Assembly (NCBI RefSeq): GCF_014646215.1
Contig: NZ_BMNA01000001.1
Location: 162,442 to 226,441 of the forward strand
Origin: Nakamurella endophytica
GTDB lineage: Bacteria; Actinomycetota; Actinomycetes; Mycobacteriales; Nakamurellaceae
Reading direction: 5' to 3'
Length of the DNA stretch: 64,000 nucleotides
This document shows, piece after piece, positions 40,322 through 49,399 of this stretch (position 1 is its first letter; the number at the start of each line of letters is the position of its first letter). Made by a program: the position numbers and the translations under genes. The notes below the pieces were generated by a model that did no database searches, was not told the DNA's origin, and saw only the letters and a program-made list of their open reading frames with translations.

Positions 40322-40479
40322 GATCCCCGACCTGCCGGCCCGACCCGCCGCCCCGATCCGACGCTGAGCGCGGCGGCGCGGCAGTGGCGCTCGGCGGTGG
40401 CGCAGCAGCGGCCCTCGGTAGTGGCGCTCGGCGGCGGCGCTCGGCGGCCCGGGCGCCGCCTGGTCGGCACAATCGCTGC
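40322..40479. other. Intergenic spacer with imperfect GC-rich direct repeats
   Basis: AGTGGCGCTCGGCGG occurs at 40383-40397 and 40420-40434, with a partial third copy running to 40447. There is no gene. CACAAT (40468-40473) 6 nt before the next ATG is the likely -10 for the sugar dehydrogenase gene. Confidence 0.55.
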
Positions 40480-41874
40480 ATGACGCGGCGACCGACCCCC
40501 TCCGGCCGACGGCGGACGGCCGCCACGCTGCTGCTGCTCGCCGTCCTGGCGAGCGGCTGCAGCGGCAGCGACCCCGGCGCATCCGGCCCCGGGCCGGACG
40601 GCACCACCCGCACCGGCGCGACCGCGGGTCCGGGGAGCACCACGGGCGGCACCGGCGTCCCGGGAGCGAGCTCCCCGGGCACCCGCGGGACGGGCACCGC
40701 GGGGACCACCGCCCCGACCGGCGCCCCGACCGGCGACCCGCTCGGCAACGGCGCCGGCTCGACCACGTCCACCGCCGCACCGGGCACGGCGGCCCCCGGC
40801 GTCGCCCTCCGGGTCGAGGAGGTCGCCGGCGGGCTGGAGCACGGCTGGGACGTCGGCTTCCTGCCGGACGGCTCGGTCCTGGTCACCCAGCGGCCCGGGC
40901 GCATCGCGCTGGTCTCCGGCACCCGCCCCGGCGCCCGGGTGCAGGACGTCGCCGCCGACCTGTCCGACGTGTACGTCGCCGGGGAGGGCGGCCTGATGGG
41001 CATGGTCGTGCACCCGGACTTCGCCGCCACCCGCCGGTTCACCACCTGCCAGACGCACGCCGAGGACGGCCGGCCGGTGGACGTCCGGCTGGTCACCTGG
41101 CGGCTGGCGCCCGACGGCCGGTCCGCGACCAGGGTGCGGACCCTGCTGTCCGGGCTGCCCGTCAGCACCGGCCGGCACTCGGGCTGCCGGCCGACCGTCG
41201 CCGCGGACGGCGCGCTGCTGGTCGGCACGGGTGACACCGCGCAGGCGTCGATCCCGCAGGACCGGCACAGCCTGGGCGGCAAGCTGCTGCGCATCGACCT
41301 GGACACCGGGGAGGGCCTGCCGGACAACCCGTTCGCGAGCTCGGCCGACCCGGTCGAGCGGCGCATCCTGGGCTACGGGCACCGCAACGTCCAGGGCGTC
41401 GCGGTCCAGCCCGGCACCGGAGCCGTCTACACCGCCGAGCACGGGCCCACCTTCGACGACGAGGTGAACCGCTCCGTCCCCGGCGGTAACTACGGCTGGG
41501 ACCCGTCCCGCGGCGGCACCGGCTCGGGGTACGACGAGAGCGTCCCGATGACGGACACCGGACGGTTCCCGGACGCCGTGCCGGCGGTGTGGACCTCCGG
41601 TCCGATCACCGAGGCCGTCAGCGGTGCGACGTTCCTGTCGGGGCCGCAGTGGGGACCGCTGGACGGCGTGCTGGCGGTCGCCGCGCTCAAGGGACAGAAG
41701 CTGCTGCTGCTGCGCCTGACCGCCGACGGTGACGCGGTCTCCGAGGTCCTCTTGCCACCCGGCATGGACGCCTACGGCCGGCTCCGTGGGGTGCGGCAGG
41801 GGCCGGACGGCGCCCTGTACGTGACCACGTCGGACGGCCCCGGCGACCGGCTGCTCCGGGTGACGGCAGGCTGA
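40480..41874 (+). CDS. Lipoprotein PQQ-dependent sugar (glucose/sorbosone-type) dehydrogenase
   Basis: 464 residues. A signal peptide has a lipobox (LAVLASGC, lipidated C27). A Ser/Thr/Gly/Pro linker follows (about 28-105), then a six-bladed beta-propeller: HGWDVGFLPDGSVLVTQRPGRI, GEGGLMGMVVHPDF, GDTAQASIPQD, LGGKLLRIDLDTGEG, ILGYGHRNVQGVA, EHGPTFDDEVN, NYGWD. This matches the soluble aldose dehydrogenase (YliI) family that binds PQQ and Ca2+ outside the membrane. The sugar and electron acceptor are unknown. It is probably leaderless. Confidence 0.9.
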   Translation: MTRRPTPSGRRRTAATLLLLAVLASGCSGSDPGASGPGPDGTTRTGATAGPGSTTGGTGVPGASSPGTRGTGTAGTTAPTGAPTGDPLGNGAGSTTSTAAPGTAAPGVALRVEEVAGGLEHGWDVGFLPDGSVLVTQRPGRIALVSGTRPGARVQDVAADLSDVYVAGEGGLMGMVVHPDFAATRRFTTCQTHAEDGRPVDVRLVTWRLAPDGRSATRVRTLLSGLPVSTGRHSGCRPTVAADGALLVGTGDTAQASIPQDRHSLGGKLLRIDLDTGEGLPDNPFASSADPVERRILGYGHRNVQGVAVQPGTGAVYTAEHGPTFDDEVNRSVPGGNYGWDPSRGGTGSGYDESVPMTDTGRFPDAVPAVWTSGPITEAVSGATFLSGPQWGPLDGVLAVAALKGQKLLLLRLTADGDAVSEVLLPPGMDAYGRLRGVRQGPDGALYVTTSDGPGDRLLRVTAG

Positions 41875-41902
41875 GTCCGCCCGGGCCCGGATGCCGGACC
41901 GG

Positions 41903-42232
41903 TCAGGACCGGTCGCCCGCCGGCCGCACGCCCAGCCGGCGGGCCGCGTCGACGATCTGCGCGGCCAAGGAGACGTCCAGGTCGGTCACGGCGCCCACCG
42001 AGTGCGTGGTCACCCGGAACCGCACGGTGCGCCACCGGACGTCGATGTCCGGGTGGTGGTCGGCCAGCTCGGCGGCCGCCGCCACCACCCGGACCAGCTC
42101 GATCGCCGTCCGCCAGTCCGGCGCCAGGAAGTCGGCGACCAGGGCGCTGCCGTCCACGTCGTCGTCCACGCGGAACGGCGCCACCATCGGCAGTGCGGAG
42201 CGGATCCGCTCGGCGCTCAGCGGTTCGGGCAT
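41903..42232 (-). CDS. Pterin-4a-carbinolamine dehydratase
   Basis: 109 residues, the usual family length. The signature HHPDIDVRW (H59-H60-P61) and the third His (THS, H77) form the active site that dehydrates 4a-hydroxytetrahydropterin. No aromatic amino-acid hydroxylase is visible in the window, so the pterin source is unknown. In some bacteria such proteins act in molybdopterin metabolism or as coactivators. CACCGT lies 6 nt before the ATG (leaderless pattern). Confidence 0.9.
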   Translation of the reverse strand: MPEPLSAERIRSALPMVAPFRVDDDVDGSALVADFLAPDWRTAIELVRVVAAAAELADHHPDIDVRWRTVRFRVTTHSVGAVTDLDVSLAAQIVDAARRLGVRPAGDRS

Positions 42233-42428
42233 CGCACCACGGTGGCCCGCCGGCAGGCGCCCGGCAACCCAGGCGGCCGGCGACACCCACCCCCGCGGCC
42301 GCACCACCGGATACGCCCGCACCAGCTGTCGGCCGCACCGCCTGCCCGCGGCGCCGCGGCCGGCGCCCGGTAGCGTCGGCACCCCGGTGACCGGCGCCCG
42401 CCGTCGCCCCGACCGAGACGGAGGACGG

Positions 42429-43031
42429 ATGCCGGACGCACGCATCGCTCTGATCCGCCACGGCCAGACCGAGTGGAGCGCCTCCGGGCAGCACACCTCC
42501 GTCACCGACATCGACCTCACGCCCGAAGGTCAGGACCAGGCCAAGGTGATCCCGCGCCTGCTCGCCGGCCTCCGGATCCACCCGACGTCGGTCCTGGTCA
42601 GTCCCCGGCTGCGCGCCCGGCGCACCGCCGAACTGGCCGGTCTCACCGTCACCGGCACCCTGGACGACCTCGCCGAGTGGGACTACGGCGACTACGAGGG
42701 GCTGACCAGCAAGGAGATCCACGAGGACCGTCCCGGCTGGTCCGTCTTCACCGACGGCGCCCCCGGCGGCGAGAGTCCCGAGGACGTCACCGCCCGCGCC
42801 GACCGCGCGCTGGCCACCGCCGCCGAGTCCCTCGGTGGCGGTGATGTCGTGCTGGTGTGCCACGGCCACATCTCGCGGGTGCTCGCGGTCCGCTGGGTCG
42901 GCCTGCCGATCACGGCGGGCGCCGCGATCGCGATGAGTCCGGCCGCCGTCACCGTGCTGGGGTACGACCGCGGCAACGCGATCATCGACCACGCCAACGT
43001 CGTGCCGTTCGCCGGGACCGGCCGTGGCTGA
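42429..43031 (+). CDS. Histidine phosphatase (phosphoglycerate mutase-like) family protein
   Basis: 200 residues. The phospho-accepting motif is RHG (R10-H11-G12), the second arginine is in SPRLRARRTAEL, the acid is in EWDYGDYEG, and the second His is in LVCHGHISRVLA. It could be an acid phosphatase or a cofactor-dependent mutase-like enzyme; the substrate is unknown. The ATG has GGAGG 6 nt upstream. It overlaps the next gene by 8 nt. Confidence 0.9.
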   Translation: MPDARIALIRHGQTEWSASGQHTSVTDIDLTPEGQDQAKVIPRLLAGLRIHPTSVLVSPRLRARRTAELAGLTVTGTLDDLAEWDYGDYEGLTSKEIHEDRPGWSVFTDGAPGGESPEDVTARADRALATAAESLGGGDVVLVCHGHISRVLAVRWVGLPITAGAAIAMSPAAVTVLGYDRGNAIIDHANVVPFAGTGRG

Positions 43032-43593
43032 CCCGCGGATCCGCCCGGCCCAACCCGAGGACGTCCCGGCCATCGTGGGGCTGGTGCACGAGCTGGCGCT
43101 GTACGAGAAGCTGCCGGAGGAGTGCCACCTGACCGATGCGCAGCTGCACGCGGCGCTCTTCGCCCCGGCGCCGGCCTTGTTCGGGCACGTCGCGCTGGTC
43201 CCGGACGCCGGCGGCGACCCGGCACCGGGCACCGGCGGCACCGGTGACTCCGGCGGCACCGTGGTGGGGTACGCGCTGCACTTCCTGAACTACTCGACGT
43301 GGGAGGGCGTGCACGGCATCTACCTGGAGGACCTGTTCGTCCAACCCGACCACCGCGGCACCGGCCTGGGCCGGGCGCTGCTGGCCAACCTCGCCGAGAT
43401 CGCCGACCGCAACGGCTACGCCCGCGTCGAGTGGTCGGTGCTGGACTGGAACCGCCCGTCCATCGACTTCTACGCCTCGCTGGGTGCCTTCCCCATGGAG
43501 GGCTGGTCGACCTTCCGTCTCACCGGCGACCCGTTGACCCGGCTGGCCGCCCGGTCCGCGGCGCTCAGCGACCCGGCAGCGGGAACCGGCTGA
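43024..43593 (+). CDS. GNAT N-acetyltransferase, diamine acetyltransferase-like
   Basis: 189 residues. The core GNAT motif A is LEDLFVQPDHRGTGLGRALLANLAEIA, followed by VEWSVLDWNRPSIDFYASLGA. These two segments are closest to spermidine/spermine acetyltransferases. A Gly/Thr insertion (DPAPGTGGTGDSGG, about 66-79) sits in a loop. It starts inside the preceding gene, and its 3' end overlaps the convergent membrane-protein gene by 29 bp. Confidence 0.88.
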   Translation: MADPRIRPAQPEDVPAIVGLVHELALYEKLPEECHLTDAQLHAALFAPAPALFGHVALVPDAGGDPAPGTGGTGDSGGTVVGYALHFLNYSTWEGVHGIYLEDLFVQPDHRGTGLGRALLANLAEIADRNGYARVEWSVLDWNRPSIDFYASLGAFPMEGWSTFRLTGDPLTRLAARSAALSDPAAGTG

Positions 43594-43984
43594 CCCACTC
43601 GTTGGCCGGGCGGGTGAGCACCAGGCCGCCGGTCACCGCGGCCACCACCGCCAGCGTCGACCCGAGCAGCAGCCGGCCGCTGGGCACCGCCATCCAGTAG
43701 GCGACGGCGAGCGTCAGCAGCTGCAGCACCAGCGCCGGCGTGCGGCCCCACCGCCGGCCGCCGACCAGCGCGAGCCCGCACACCGCGGCGCCGGCGGCGA
43801 GCACCAGGTAGTAGGCCCCCTGGGCCAGCAGCTGTCCGACCGCCGCGCCGTTGCCCAGCCCCGAGACGACCATCGCGACGGCGAACACGGCGAGCGCAGC
43901 GCCCTGCCCCACCACCAGCCACCCGGCGACCGCCACGACGCGCGGCGGCGGGATCACCACGGGTCCGGTCGGCCGTTCGGTCAC
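43565..43984 (-). CDS. Four-helix membrane protein, unknown function
   Basis: 139 residues. Four hydrophobic segments (about 18-40, 52-72, 80-98 and 105-124) and the ending RPANEWVSRFPLPGR are typical of small conserved actinobacterial membrane proteins. Not recognised further. TAGCCT (minus strand, 43997-43992) lies 7 nt before the GTG. It converges on and overlaps the acetyltransferase. Confidence 0.7.
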   Translation of the reverse strand: MTERPTGPVVIPPPRVVAVAGWLVVGQGAALAVFAVAMVVSGLGNGAAVGQLLAQGAYYLVLAAGAAVCGLALVGGRRWGRTPALVLQLLTLAVAYWMAVPSGRLLLGSTLAVVAAVTGGLVLTRPANEWVSRFPLPGR

Positions 43985-44146
43985 GCCGCCGAGGCTACCG
44001 CCCGGCCTCGCACGCCCGGCCCGGTGACGGTCGGCGCAGGGCCGGGTACGGTGCGCTCACCTGCGGCGTCATCCCACGGGCCGGTTCCGTGACGTCCATC
44101 GCGGGACCGTCGGCAGCGCCACCCGCTCCCGTAGGCTGCGCGGCAA

Positions 44147-45139
44147 ATGCGCGCCATGCTCATCGTCAACCCGCACGCCACGTCGACGACGGCGCGCCGG
44201 CGGGACCTGCTGGCGCACGCCCTGGCGGCCGAGGTCGACCTGTCCGTCGAGCACACCGCGGACCGAGGTCACGCCGCCGAGCTCGCGGCCAAGGCGGCGC
44301 AGACCGGGGCCGCCCTGGTCGTCGTGCACGGCGGCGACGGCACCGTCAACGAGGTGGTCAACGGGATCATGGCCGGGGCCGCCGACGACGGGGCCCGACC
44401 GATGCTGGCCGTCGTCCCGGGCGGGTCGACGAACGTCTTCGCCCGCGCCATCGGCGTCGATCCCGACCCGACGGCCGCGACCGAGCAGGTGCTCGACGCG
44501 TTGGCCACCGGGCGCCCACCCGTCACCGCCTCCCTCGGCATGGCCGACGACCGCTACTTCACCTTCAACGCTGGTCTGGGGCTGGACGCCGAGGTGGTCG
44601 CGGCCGTCGAGGAGGACCGGGCGGCCGGCGCCACCGTGACCAACGCGTTGCACGTGCGCAAGACCGTCCGCCGGTTCCTGGCGTCGGACCGGCGCCGGCC
44701 ACGGCTGACCGTCGAGATCCCCGGCCGCCCGCCGGTCACCGGCGCCCACCTGCTGTTCGTCTCCAACGTGGACCCGTGGACGTACTGGGAGGGGCGGCCG
44801 ATCCGCACCAACCCGGGCACGTCCGCGCGGCGGGGGCTCGGCGTGTTCGCGCTCCGGTCCCTGGGGGTCCCGACCGTGGTGCGGGTCGTCGGACAGCTCG
44901 TCGGACCGGGCTCCGGCCGGCCGGACGCCCGCGGCCCGCACGGGCGTGCGGTGGTGCGGGACGACGACGTCCCGCTGGTCCGCGCGGTGTCCGACCGGCC
45001 CATCGGGCTGCAGGTGGACGGCGACTACCTCGGGCTCCGACCCGGCGCGACGTTCCGCGGCGTCCCGGACGCCCTGCGGGTGCTCGGACCGCAGATCGCT
45101 GCGTCGGGTGGCGGCGCCGGCGCCGGGCGACCAAGATAG
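44147..45139 (+). CDS. Diacylglycerol kinase-family lipid kinase
   Basis: 330 residues. The DAGK catalytic domain (about 1-130) shows NPHATS at the start and the ATP motif HGGDGTVNEVVNG, then VVPGGSTNVFARAIG. The C-terminal domain has GLGLDAEVV and ends with LQVDGDYLG. Such enzymes phosphorylate diacylglycerol or related lipids at the membrane. TAGGCT is 9 nt before the ATG, so any leader is very short. Confidence 0.9.
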   Translation: MRAMLIVNPHATSTTARRRDLLAHALAAEVDLSVEHTADRGHAAELAAKAAQTGAALVVVHGGDGTVNEVVNGIMAGAADDGARPMLAVVPGGSTNVFARAIGVDPDPTAATEQVLDALATGRPPVTASLGMADDRYFTFNAGLGLDAEVVAAVEEDRAAGATVTNALHVRKTVRRFLASDRRRPRLTVEIPGRPPVTGAHLLFVSNVDPWTYWEGRPIRTNPGTSARRGLGVFALRSLGVPTVVRVVGQLVGPGSGRPDARGPHGRAVVRDDDVPLVRAVSDRPIGLQVDGDYLGLRPGATFRGVPDALRVLGPQIAASGGGAGAGRPR

Positions 45140-45457
45140 CTAGCAGCGCGCAACAACGACGTGCGGCGCACGGGTGACGCGACACCGGTCTGCGGTCTGA
45201 ATCGTTCCCAACAGCCAGGTTGCCTGCACGTTCGGCTACGTGAGGTTCGTAACCCGGGCGTCATCCGCCCTTGACATCACCGACCCGCGTGAAAGCATTG
45301 ATCACCGGCCGGCCGCCGGATGTCCCCAGGGAGGTTGGCCGGCCGAATGCACGGGAACGTGCCTGACAGATGTGATGAACGACCCGTGCCGCTGCGGCGG
45401 ACGGCGTCGCCGATGAGGCGGCCGGACGGCTGCCGTTGCAGTGAGGAGCGACCACAC
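45140..45457 (+). promoter_or_regulatory. whiB1 upstream region with long probable leader
   Basis: 318 nt without a gene. TTGACA (45271-45276) is a good -35; the best -10 at acceptable distance is AAGCAT (45293-45298), which is weak. Transcription from there would leave a leader of about 150 nt, similar in size to that of M. tuberculosis whiB1. TGTGATGAAC (45371-45380) holds a CRP-like half site. I see no strong hairpin or riboswitch. Confidence 0.5.
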
Positions 45458-45709
45458 ATGGACTGGCGTCACCGCGCTATCTGCCGCGACGAGGACCCTG
45501 AGCTGTTCTTCCCGGTCGGGAACTCGGGACCGGCGTTGTCCCAGATCGCGGACGCCAAGGCGGTGTGCCAGCGGTGCCCGGTCACCAGCGAGTGCCTGGC
45601 CTGGGCGATCGAGACCGGCCAGGACGCCGGCGTCTGGGGCGGCATGAGCGAGGACGAGCGTCGCGCCCTCAAGCGCCGCCGCGCCCGCGCCCGGGCTCGT
45701 AGCCTCTGA
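45458..45709 (+). CDS. whiB1: WhiB1 iron-sulfur regulator
   Basis: 83 residues, nearly identical in pattern to mycobacterial WhiB1. The four cluster cysteines are C9, C37, C40 and C46. The turn GVWGGMSEDERRALKRR is followed by a basic DNA-binding tail. It binds a [4Fe-4S] cluster that reacts with nitric oxide and works through the primary sigma factor. It is the first gene of the whiB1-pdtaS neighbourhood conserved with Rv3219-Rv3220c. The ATG has GAGGAG upstream. Confidence 0.97.
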   Translation: MDWRHRAICRDEDPELFFPVGNSGPALSQIADAKAVCQRCPVTSECLAWAIETGQDAGVWGGMSEDERRALKRRRARARARSL

Positions 45710-45740
45710 CTCCGATCTCGACGCTGACGGATTGCCCCAC

Positions 45741-45771
45741 CCGCCCCGGAGTGCGCCAGCCTCCGGGGCGG
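45741..45771. terminator. Hairpin between convergent whiB1 and pdtaS
   Basis: Perfect 11-bp stem CCGCCCCGGAG (45741-45751) / CTCCGGGGCGG (45761-45771) with a 9-nt loop, followed by TGTCGTTCC. Confidence 0.8.
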
Positions 45772-45874
45772 TGTCGTTCCCGGGCGCGTCCGTCCCGCCC
45801 GCGGCCGCCGGTCCCGGTGACCGCCGCCCCGCCGGGCCGTGCCCAGGTACCCCGGTCATGGCCGGTGGCCATGG

Positions 45875-47365
45875 TCAACTACGCCCCCGCAGCGGCACCC
45901 GTAGTGTGACCTCGGTGCCCGGCCGGTCCTCGCGGCGGCGCAGCCCGATGGCACCCTGCAGCTCCGAGTCCACCAGGGTCCGGACGATCTGCAGGCCCAG
46001 GCCGCCGTCCCGCTCCAGCGAGAACGAGGTCGGCAGGCCGACGCCGTCGTCCAGGACACGCAGGTCGAGATGCCGGGCCGACCGGTCGACGAGGATCTGT
46101 ACCTCGCCGGTGGCGTGCTCGGCCGAGTAGCCGTGCTCCAGGGCGTTCTGCACCAGCTCGGCCAGCACCATCACCAGCGTTGTCGCCAGTTGCGCGCCGA
46201 TGATCCCGAAGCTGCCGACCCGTCGCACCCGCGCCCTGGTCTGCACCGACGCCACCTCGACGATCATCGGGACCAGCCGGTCGACGATCTGGTCCAGGTC
46301 CACGCGGTCCTCGGGCGACGTGGCCAGGGTGTCGTGCACCAGTGCGATGGCCGAGACCCGCCGCACCGACTCGGACAGCGCGTGCCGGACCGCGTCGTCC
46401 CGGGAGCGCCGGGCCTGCAGCCGCAGCAGCGCCGCCACGGTCTGCAGGTTGTTCTTGACCCGGTGGTGGATCTCCCGGATGGTCGCGTCCTTGGACAGCA
46501 GGGCCCGGTCCCGCCGCCGCACCTCGGTGACGTCCCGGACCAGGACGAGCGCGCCGCTCGGCCGGCCACGCGGCCGCAGCGGCAGGGCGCGGAACAGCAC
46601 GGTCGCCGCCCGGACCTCGACCTCCATGCGCAGGCTCGCCCGCCCGTCGACCGCGCCGGCGATGCGGGCCGCCAGCTCGGCCGCGTCGAACGGGTCCGCC
46701 ACCAGCTTGCGGGTGACCGCGGCGAGGTCGCTGCCCACCACGGACCCGATCAGGTTCATCCGGTGGTACGCGGACGCCGCGTTGGGGCTGACGTAGACCA
46801 CCCGGCCGTCCGCGTCCAGCCGCAGCAGGCCGTCACCGGCCCGCGGCCCGGTGTGGATCTCGCCGGTCTGCTGCGGCGGCGGGAACGTGCCGTCGTCCAC
46901 CATCTGGAACAGGTCGTCGGCGGCGTCGATGTAGGCCGTCTCCAACGCGCTGGCCTCCCGGCCGACGCGGCTGCCGGTGTCCCGGCTGATCAGGGCGACG
47001 GTGCGGCCGTCGGCGCGGACCGGGACGACCTCGCGCCGGTAGGTGCGCGGCTGGGCCCCGTCCGGTTCCGGGACCTCGACGGCCGGCTCGTCGTGCCGGG
47101 CCTGGCGGAGCAGGTGCGCGCCGTCACCGTCCAGGTGGGCGCCGACCAGGTCGTCGGGGTGCACGGTGACCCCGGTCGTGGGCCGGACCTGCGACACGCA
47201 GACGAACCCGGCTTCGGAGTGCTCCTCGAGCGGCACCCACAGGGTGAGGTCGGAGAAGGACAGATCGGCCAGCAGCTGCCACTCGGACACCAGCCGCTGC
47301 AGGTGCGCGACGGCGGAGCCCGGCAGTGCGGTGTGCTCGGCCAGCAGGTCGGAGAGCGTCGACAT
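45875..47365 (-). CDS. pdtaS: Sensor histidine kinase PdtaS
   Basis: 496 residues and soluble, with no membrane helix. Domains: N-terminal GAF-like (about 1-145), PAS (about 170-285, DADGRVVYVSPNAASAYHRM), HisKA_2 with the phospho-acceptor site EIHHRVKNNLQTVAALL (H300/H301), and HATPase_c (ELVQNALEHGYS, DDGVGLP, GGLGLQIVRTLV). PdtaS normally phosphorylates the ANTAR regulator PdtaR, which is not in this window. The position next to whiB1 matches M. tuberculosis Rv3220c. Confidence 0.95.
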   Translation of the reverse strand: MSTLSDLLAEHTALPGSAVAHLQRLVSEWQLLADLSFSDLTLWVPLEEHSEAGFVCVSQVRPTTGVTVHPDDLVGAHLDGDGAHLLRQARHDEPAVEVPEPDGAQPRTYRREVVPVRADGRTVALISRDTGSRVGREASALETAYIDAADDLFQMVDDGTFPPPQQTGEIHTGPRAGDGLLRLDADGRVVYVSPNAASAYHRMNLIGSVVGSDLAAVTRKLVADPFDAAELAARIAGAVDGRASLRMEVEVRAATVLFRALPLRPRGRPSGALVLVRDVTEVRRRDRALLSKDATIREIHHRVKNNLQTVAALLRLQARRSRDDAVRHALSESVRRVSAIALVHDTLATSPEDRVDLDQIVDRLVPMIVEVASVQTRARVRRVGSFGIIGAQLATTLVMVLAELVQNALEHGYSAEHATGEVQILVDRSARHLDLRVLDDGVGLPTSFSLERDGGLGLQIVRTLVDSELQGAIGLRRREDRPGTEVTLRVPLRGRS

Positions 47366-47456
47366 GGGCGGGCGCGGCCGGAGCCGCGCAGATCCTCGAT
47401 TCGCGGGGGTCCGGCTCAGGCCCCGGTGCGGGCGGGGCCGGACGCGGTGGTGCCGG

Positions 47457-47672
47457 TCAGCTGATCTCGGCGATCAGGTCGCCCTCCTGGACGACCTGCC
47501 CCTCGGCCACCGCGATCGACGACACCGTGCCGTCCACCTCGGCGATCACCGGGATCTCCATCTTCATGGACTCCAGGATGACCAGGGTGTCGCCGTCGGC
47601 GACCGTGTCACCCTCCGAGACCAGCACCTTCCAGACGTTGGCGACCATCTCGGCGCGGACTTCCTCGGCCAT
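47457..47672 (-). CDS. Small biotin/lipoyl-attachment domain protein (TB7.3-like)
   Basis: 71 residues, a single biotinyl domain. The biotinylation lysine is in ESMKMEIP, and the hairpin VVQEGDLIAEIS closes the fold. It is the counterpart of M. tuberculosis TB7.3 (Rv3221c), a biotin carrier protein associated with acyl-CoA carboxylation. The ATG has GAGAGGAG upstream. It lies 91 nt downstream of the pdtaS start and is read in the same direction. Confidence 0.93.
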   Translation of the reverse strand: MAEEVRAEMVANVWKVLVSEGDTVADGDTLVILESMKMEIPVIAEVDGTVSSIAVAEGQVVQEGDLIAEIS

Positions 47673-47873
47673 CGGGGCGTCTCCTCTCGTTGCGCTGCGG
47701 GACGCTCCGCCCGCGGGGCCGGCGCCGCCGCACGGCGCCGGGGTGCGCCCAGCATCCTCGCACGGCAGGGCGCCCGGACCGGACGTGGCACCATGGGACC
47801 GCGCCGGGCCGGACCTGCGGTCCGCGCGCGCGACAAGACGGCGGCCGGTGAGCCGCGGAACGAGAGGTGAACG

Positions 47874-47948
47874 GTGGGAAAGCGCGCACGTAAGAAGAAG
47901 GCCCGCCGCAAGTCCGGCGCCAACCACGGCAAGCGGCCCAACTCCTGA
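47874..47948 (+). CDS. Ribosomal protein bL37 (AURKAIP1/COX24-domain peptide), 24 residues
   Basis: A very short gene: GTG start, 24 codons, 54% Lys/Arg/His/Asn, ending SGANHGKRPNS. The RKKKARRKSGANHGKRPN pattern matches the 24-residue actinobacterial peptide seen in mycobacterial 50S structures as bL37. AGAGGTGA lies about 5 nt before the GTG. In mycobacteria it also sits near the sigH locus. Confidence 0.85.
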   Translation: MGKRARKKKARRKSGANHGKRPNS

Positions 47949-48092
47949 CGCGTCCGGTCCGGCGGTCACGGCCGCCGGACCGATGCCCCGCCCTCGCCAC
48001 GCATGTCGCCGGTGCCGCGACCGCGTCGCTCGCCGCACCCTGGTCGAGCAGCCGGCCGTCGGCTGCATCGTCGCGCGTGACCCGGTCGGCGG

Positions 48093-48422
48093 TCAGGCCG
48101 AGCGCTCGGCGGACCCCTCCGCGGTGACCACCATGCTGGTGGTGCTGATCTCCACGCCCTCGGCATCGAACCGCACCGTCGCCAGCCGGGCCGCCAGCCG
48201 GGCCCGCAGCTGCTCGGGCGCCCGGTCGCCACCGCACTTGCTGTGCAGCAGCGACTTCAGCTTCTGGTCCAGTCCGGCCTCGACCAGGCACGGCGAGCAG
48301 TCGTCGAGGTGGTGCTGGACGGCGGCGCGCCGGTCGGCGTCCATCTCGTCGTCCAGGAACAGCCACACGTCGCGCAGTACCTCGGCGCACTCACCCTTGG
48401 GGGCCGGGTCATCGCAGGACAT
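48093..48422 (-). CDS. rshA: Zinc anti-sigma factor of RsrA/RshA type
   Basis: 109 residues. The ZAS redox motif is present: C12, then H38-x3-C42-x2-C45; a further C63 is not part of the core. Under disulfide stress such proteins lose zinc and release SigR/SigH. A C-terminal tail of about 45 residues is longer than needed for sigma binding. The start lies 14 nt inside the end of the sigma gene, giving translational coupling and matched amounts. Confidence 0.93.
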   Translation of the reverse strand: MSCDDPAPKGECAEVLRDVWLFLDDEMDADRRAAVQHHLDDCSPCLVEAGLDQKLKSLLHSKCGGDRAPEQLRARLAARLATVRFDAEGVEISTTSMVVTAEGSAERSA

Positions 48423-49239
48423 CGCTGGTGTTCCTCTCTCCCGCCGCGGCACCGGTGGTGGCGGCGCGCCGGATCAGGCCGCGCTCGGCGGCATAGTCGG
48501 TGAGCAGATCGCGCAGCTGGCGCCGCCCGCGGTGCAGGCGGGACATGACGGTGCCCAGCGGGGTACCCATGATCTCCGCGATCTCCTTGTAGGCGAACCC
48601 CTCGACGTCGGCGAGGTAGACCGCCAACCGGAAGTCCTCCGGCAACTCCTGCAGGGCGTGCTTGACGTCGGTGTCGGGCAGCCGGTCCAGGGCGTCCATC
48701 TCGGCGGACCGCAGGCCGGACGAGGTGTGCGACTCCACCGACGCCAGCTGCCAGTCGGTGATCTCGTCGGTCGGCGAGACCTGCGGCTGGCGCTGCCGCT
48801 TGCGGTAGCCGTTGATGTAGGTGTTGGTGAGGATCCGGTAGAGCCAGGCCCGCAGGTTGGTCCCGCGGGTGAAGCTGCCGAACGCCGCGTACGCCTTGAG
48901 GAAGGTCTCCTGGACCAGGTCCTCCGCGTCGGCCGGGTTCCGCGTCATCCGCATGGCCGCCGCGTACAGCTGGTCCAGCAGCGGCATGGCCTCGTCGGTG
49001 AACCGCCGGGACCGCTGCTCCTCGGTCTCCGCGGGTTCCTCGACCGGACCCGCGTCACCGATCCCGGTGCCGGCTGCGGCCGACGTCCCGTTGTCCTCCG
49101 CCGCGGCAGCTGCGGCGCGGGTGCCCGCGGGCGCCGCGCCGTCCGTGCCTGCCCCCGCGCCGACCTCCGCGGCGGCGGCCACGCCGCCGTCCGTGACGGG
49201 CGCACCCGCCGGTCGGGTCGCCAACGGGTCGGTCGCCAC
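48409..49239 (-). CDS. sigH: Thiol-stress ECF sigma factor of SigH/SigR group
   Basis: 276 residues. Region 2 ([55 protein letters not shown]) and region 4 ([35 protein letters not shown]) are almost those of mycobacterial SigH. The GTG at 49239 has GGAGGAGG at ideal spacing. An Ala/Gly/Thr-rich N-terminus of about 70 residues is longer than in SigH (216 residues total). The frame stays open another 50 codons upstream to an ATG at 49389 near the start point of a SigH-type promoter, so a longer isoform is possible. Confidence 0.95.
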   Translation of the reverse strand: MATDPLATRPAGAPVTDGGVAAAAEVGAGAGTDGAAPAGTRAAAAAAEDNGTSAAAGTGIGDAGPVEEPAETEEQRSRRFTDEAMPLLDQLYAAAMRMTRNPADAEDLVQETFLKAYAAFGSFTRGTNLRAWLYRILTNTYINGYRKRQRQPQVSPTDEITDWQLASVESHTSSGLRSAEMDALDRLPDTDVKHALQELPEDFRLAVYLADVEGFAYKEIAEIMGTPLGTVMSRLHRGRRQLRDLLTDYAAERGLIRRAATTGAAAGERNTSDVLR

Positions 49240-49399
49240 GTGCAGCCTCCTCCCGGACCCGCACGCGCGTGTCCGTCGCAGGCCCGAGGGTACCCGGGGG
49301 TGCCCCTGCGGCCCGCTCGCTGCACCGGGGCCGGCGGCCCGACGGCCGGCCACGGCCGGCGTCGTCGTGCGCACGTCGATCCCCGTCATGCCGGTGGAC

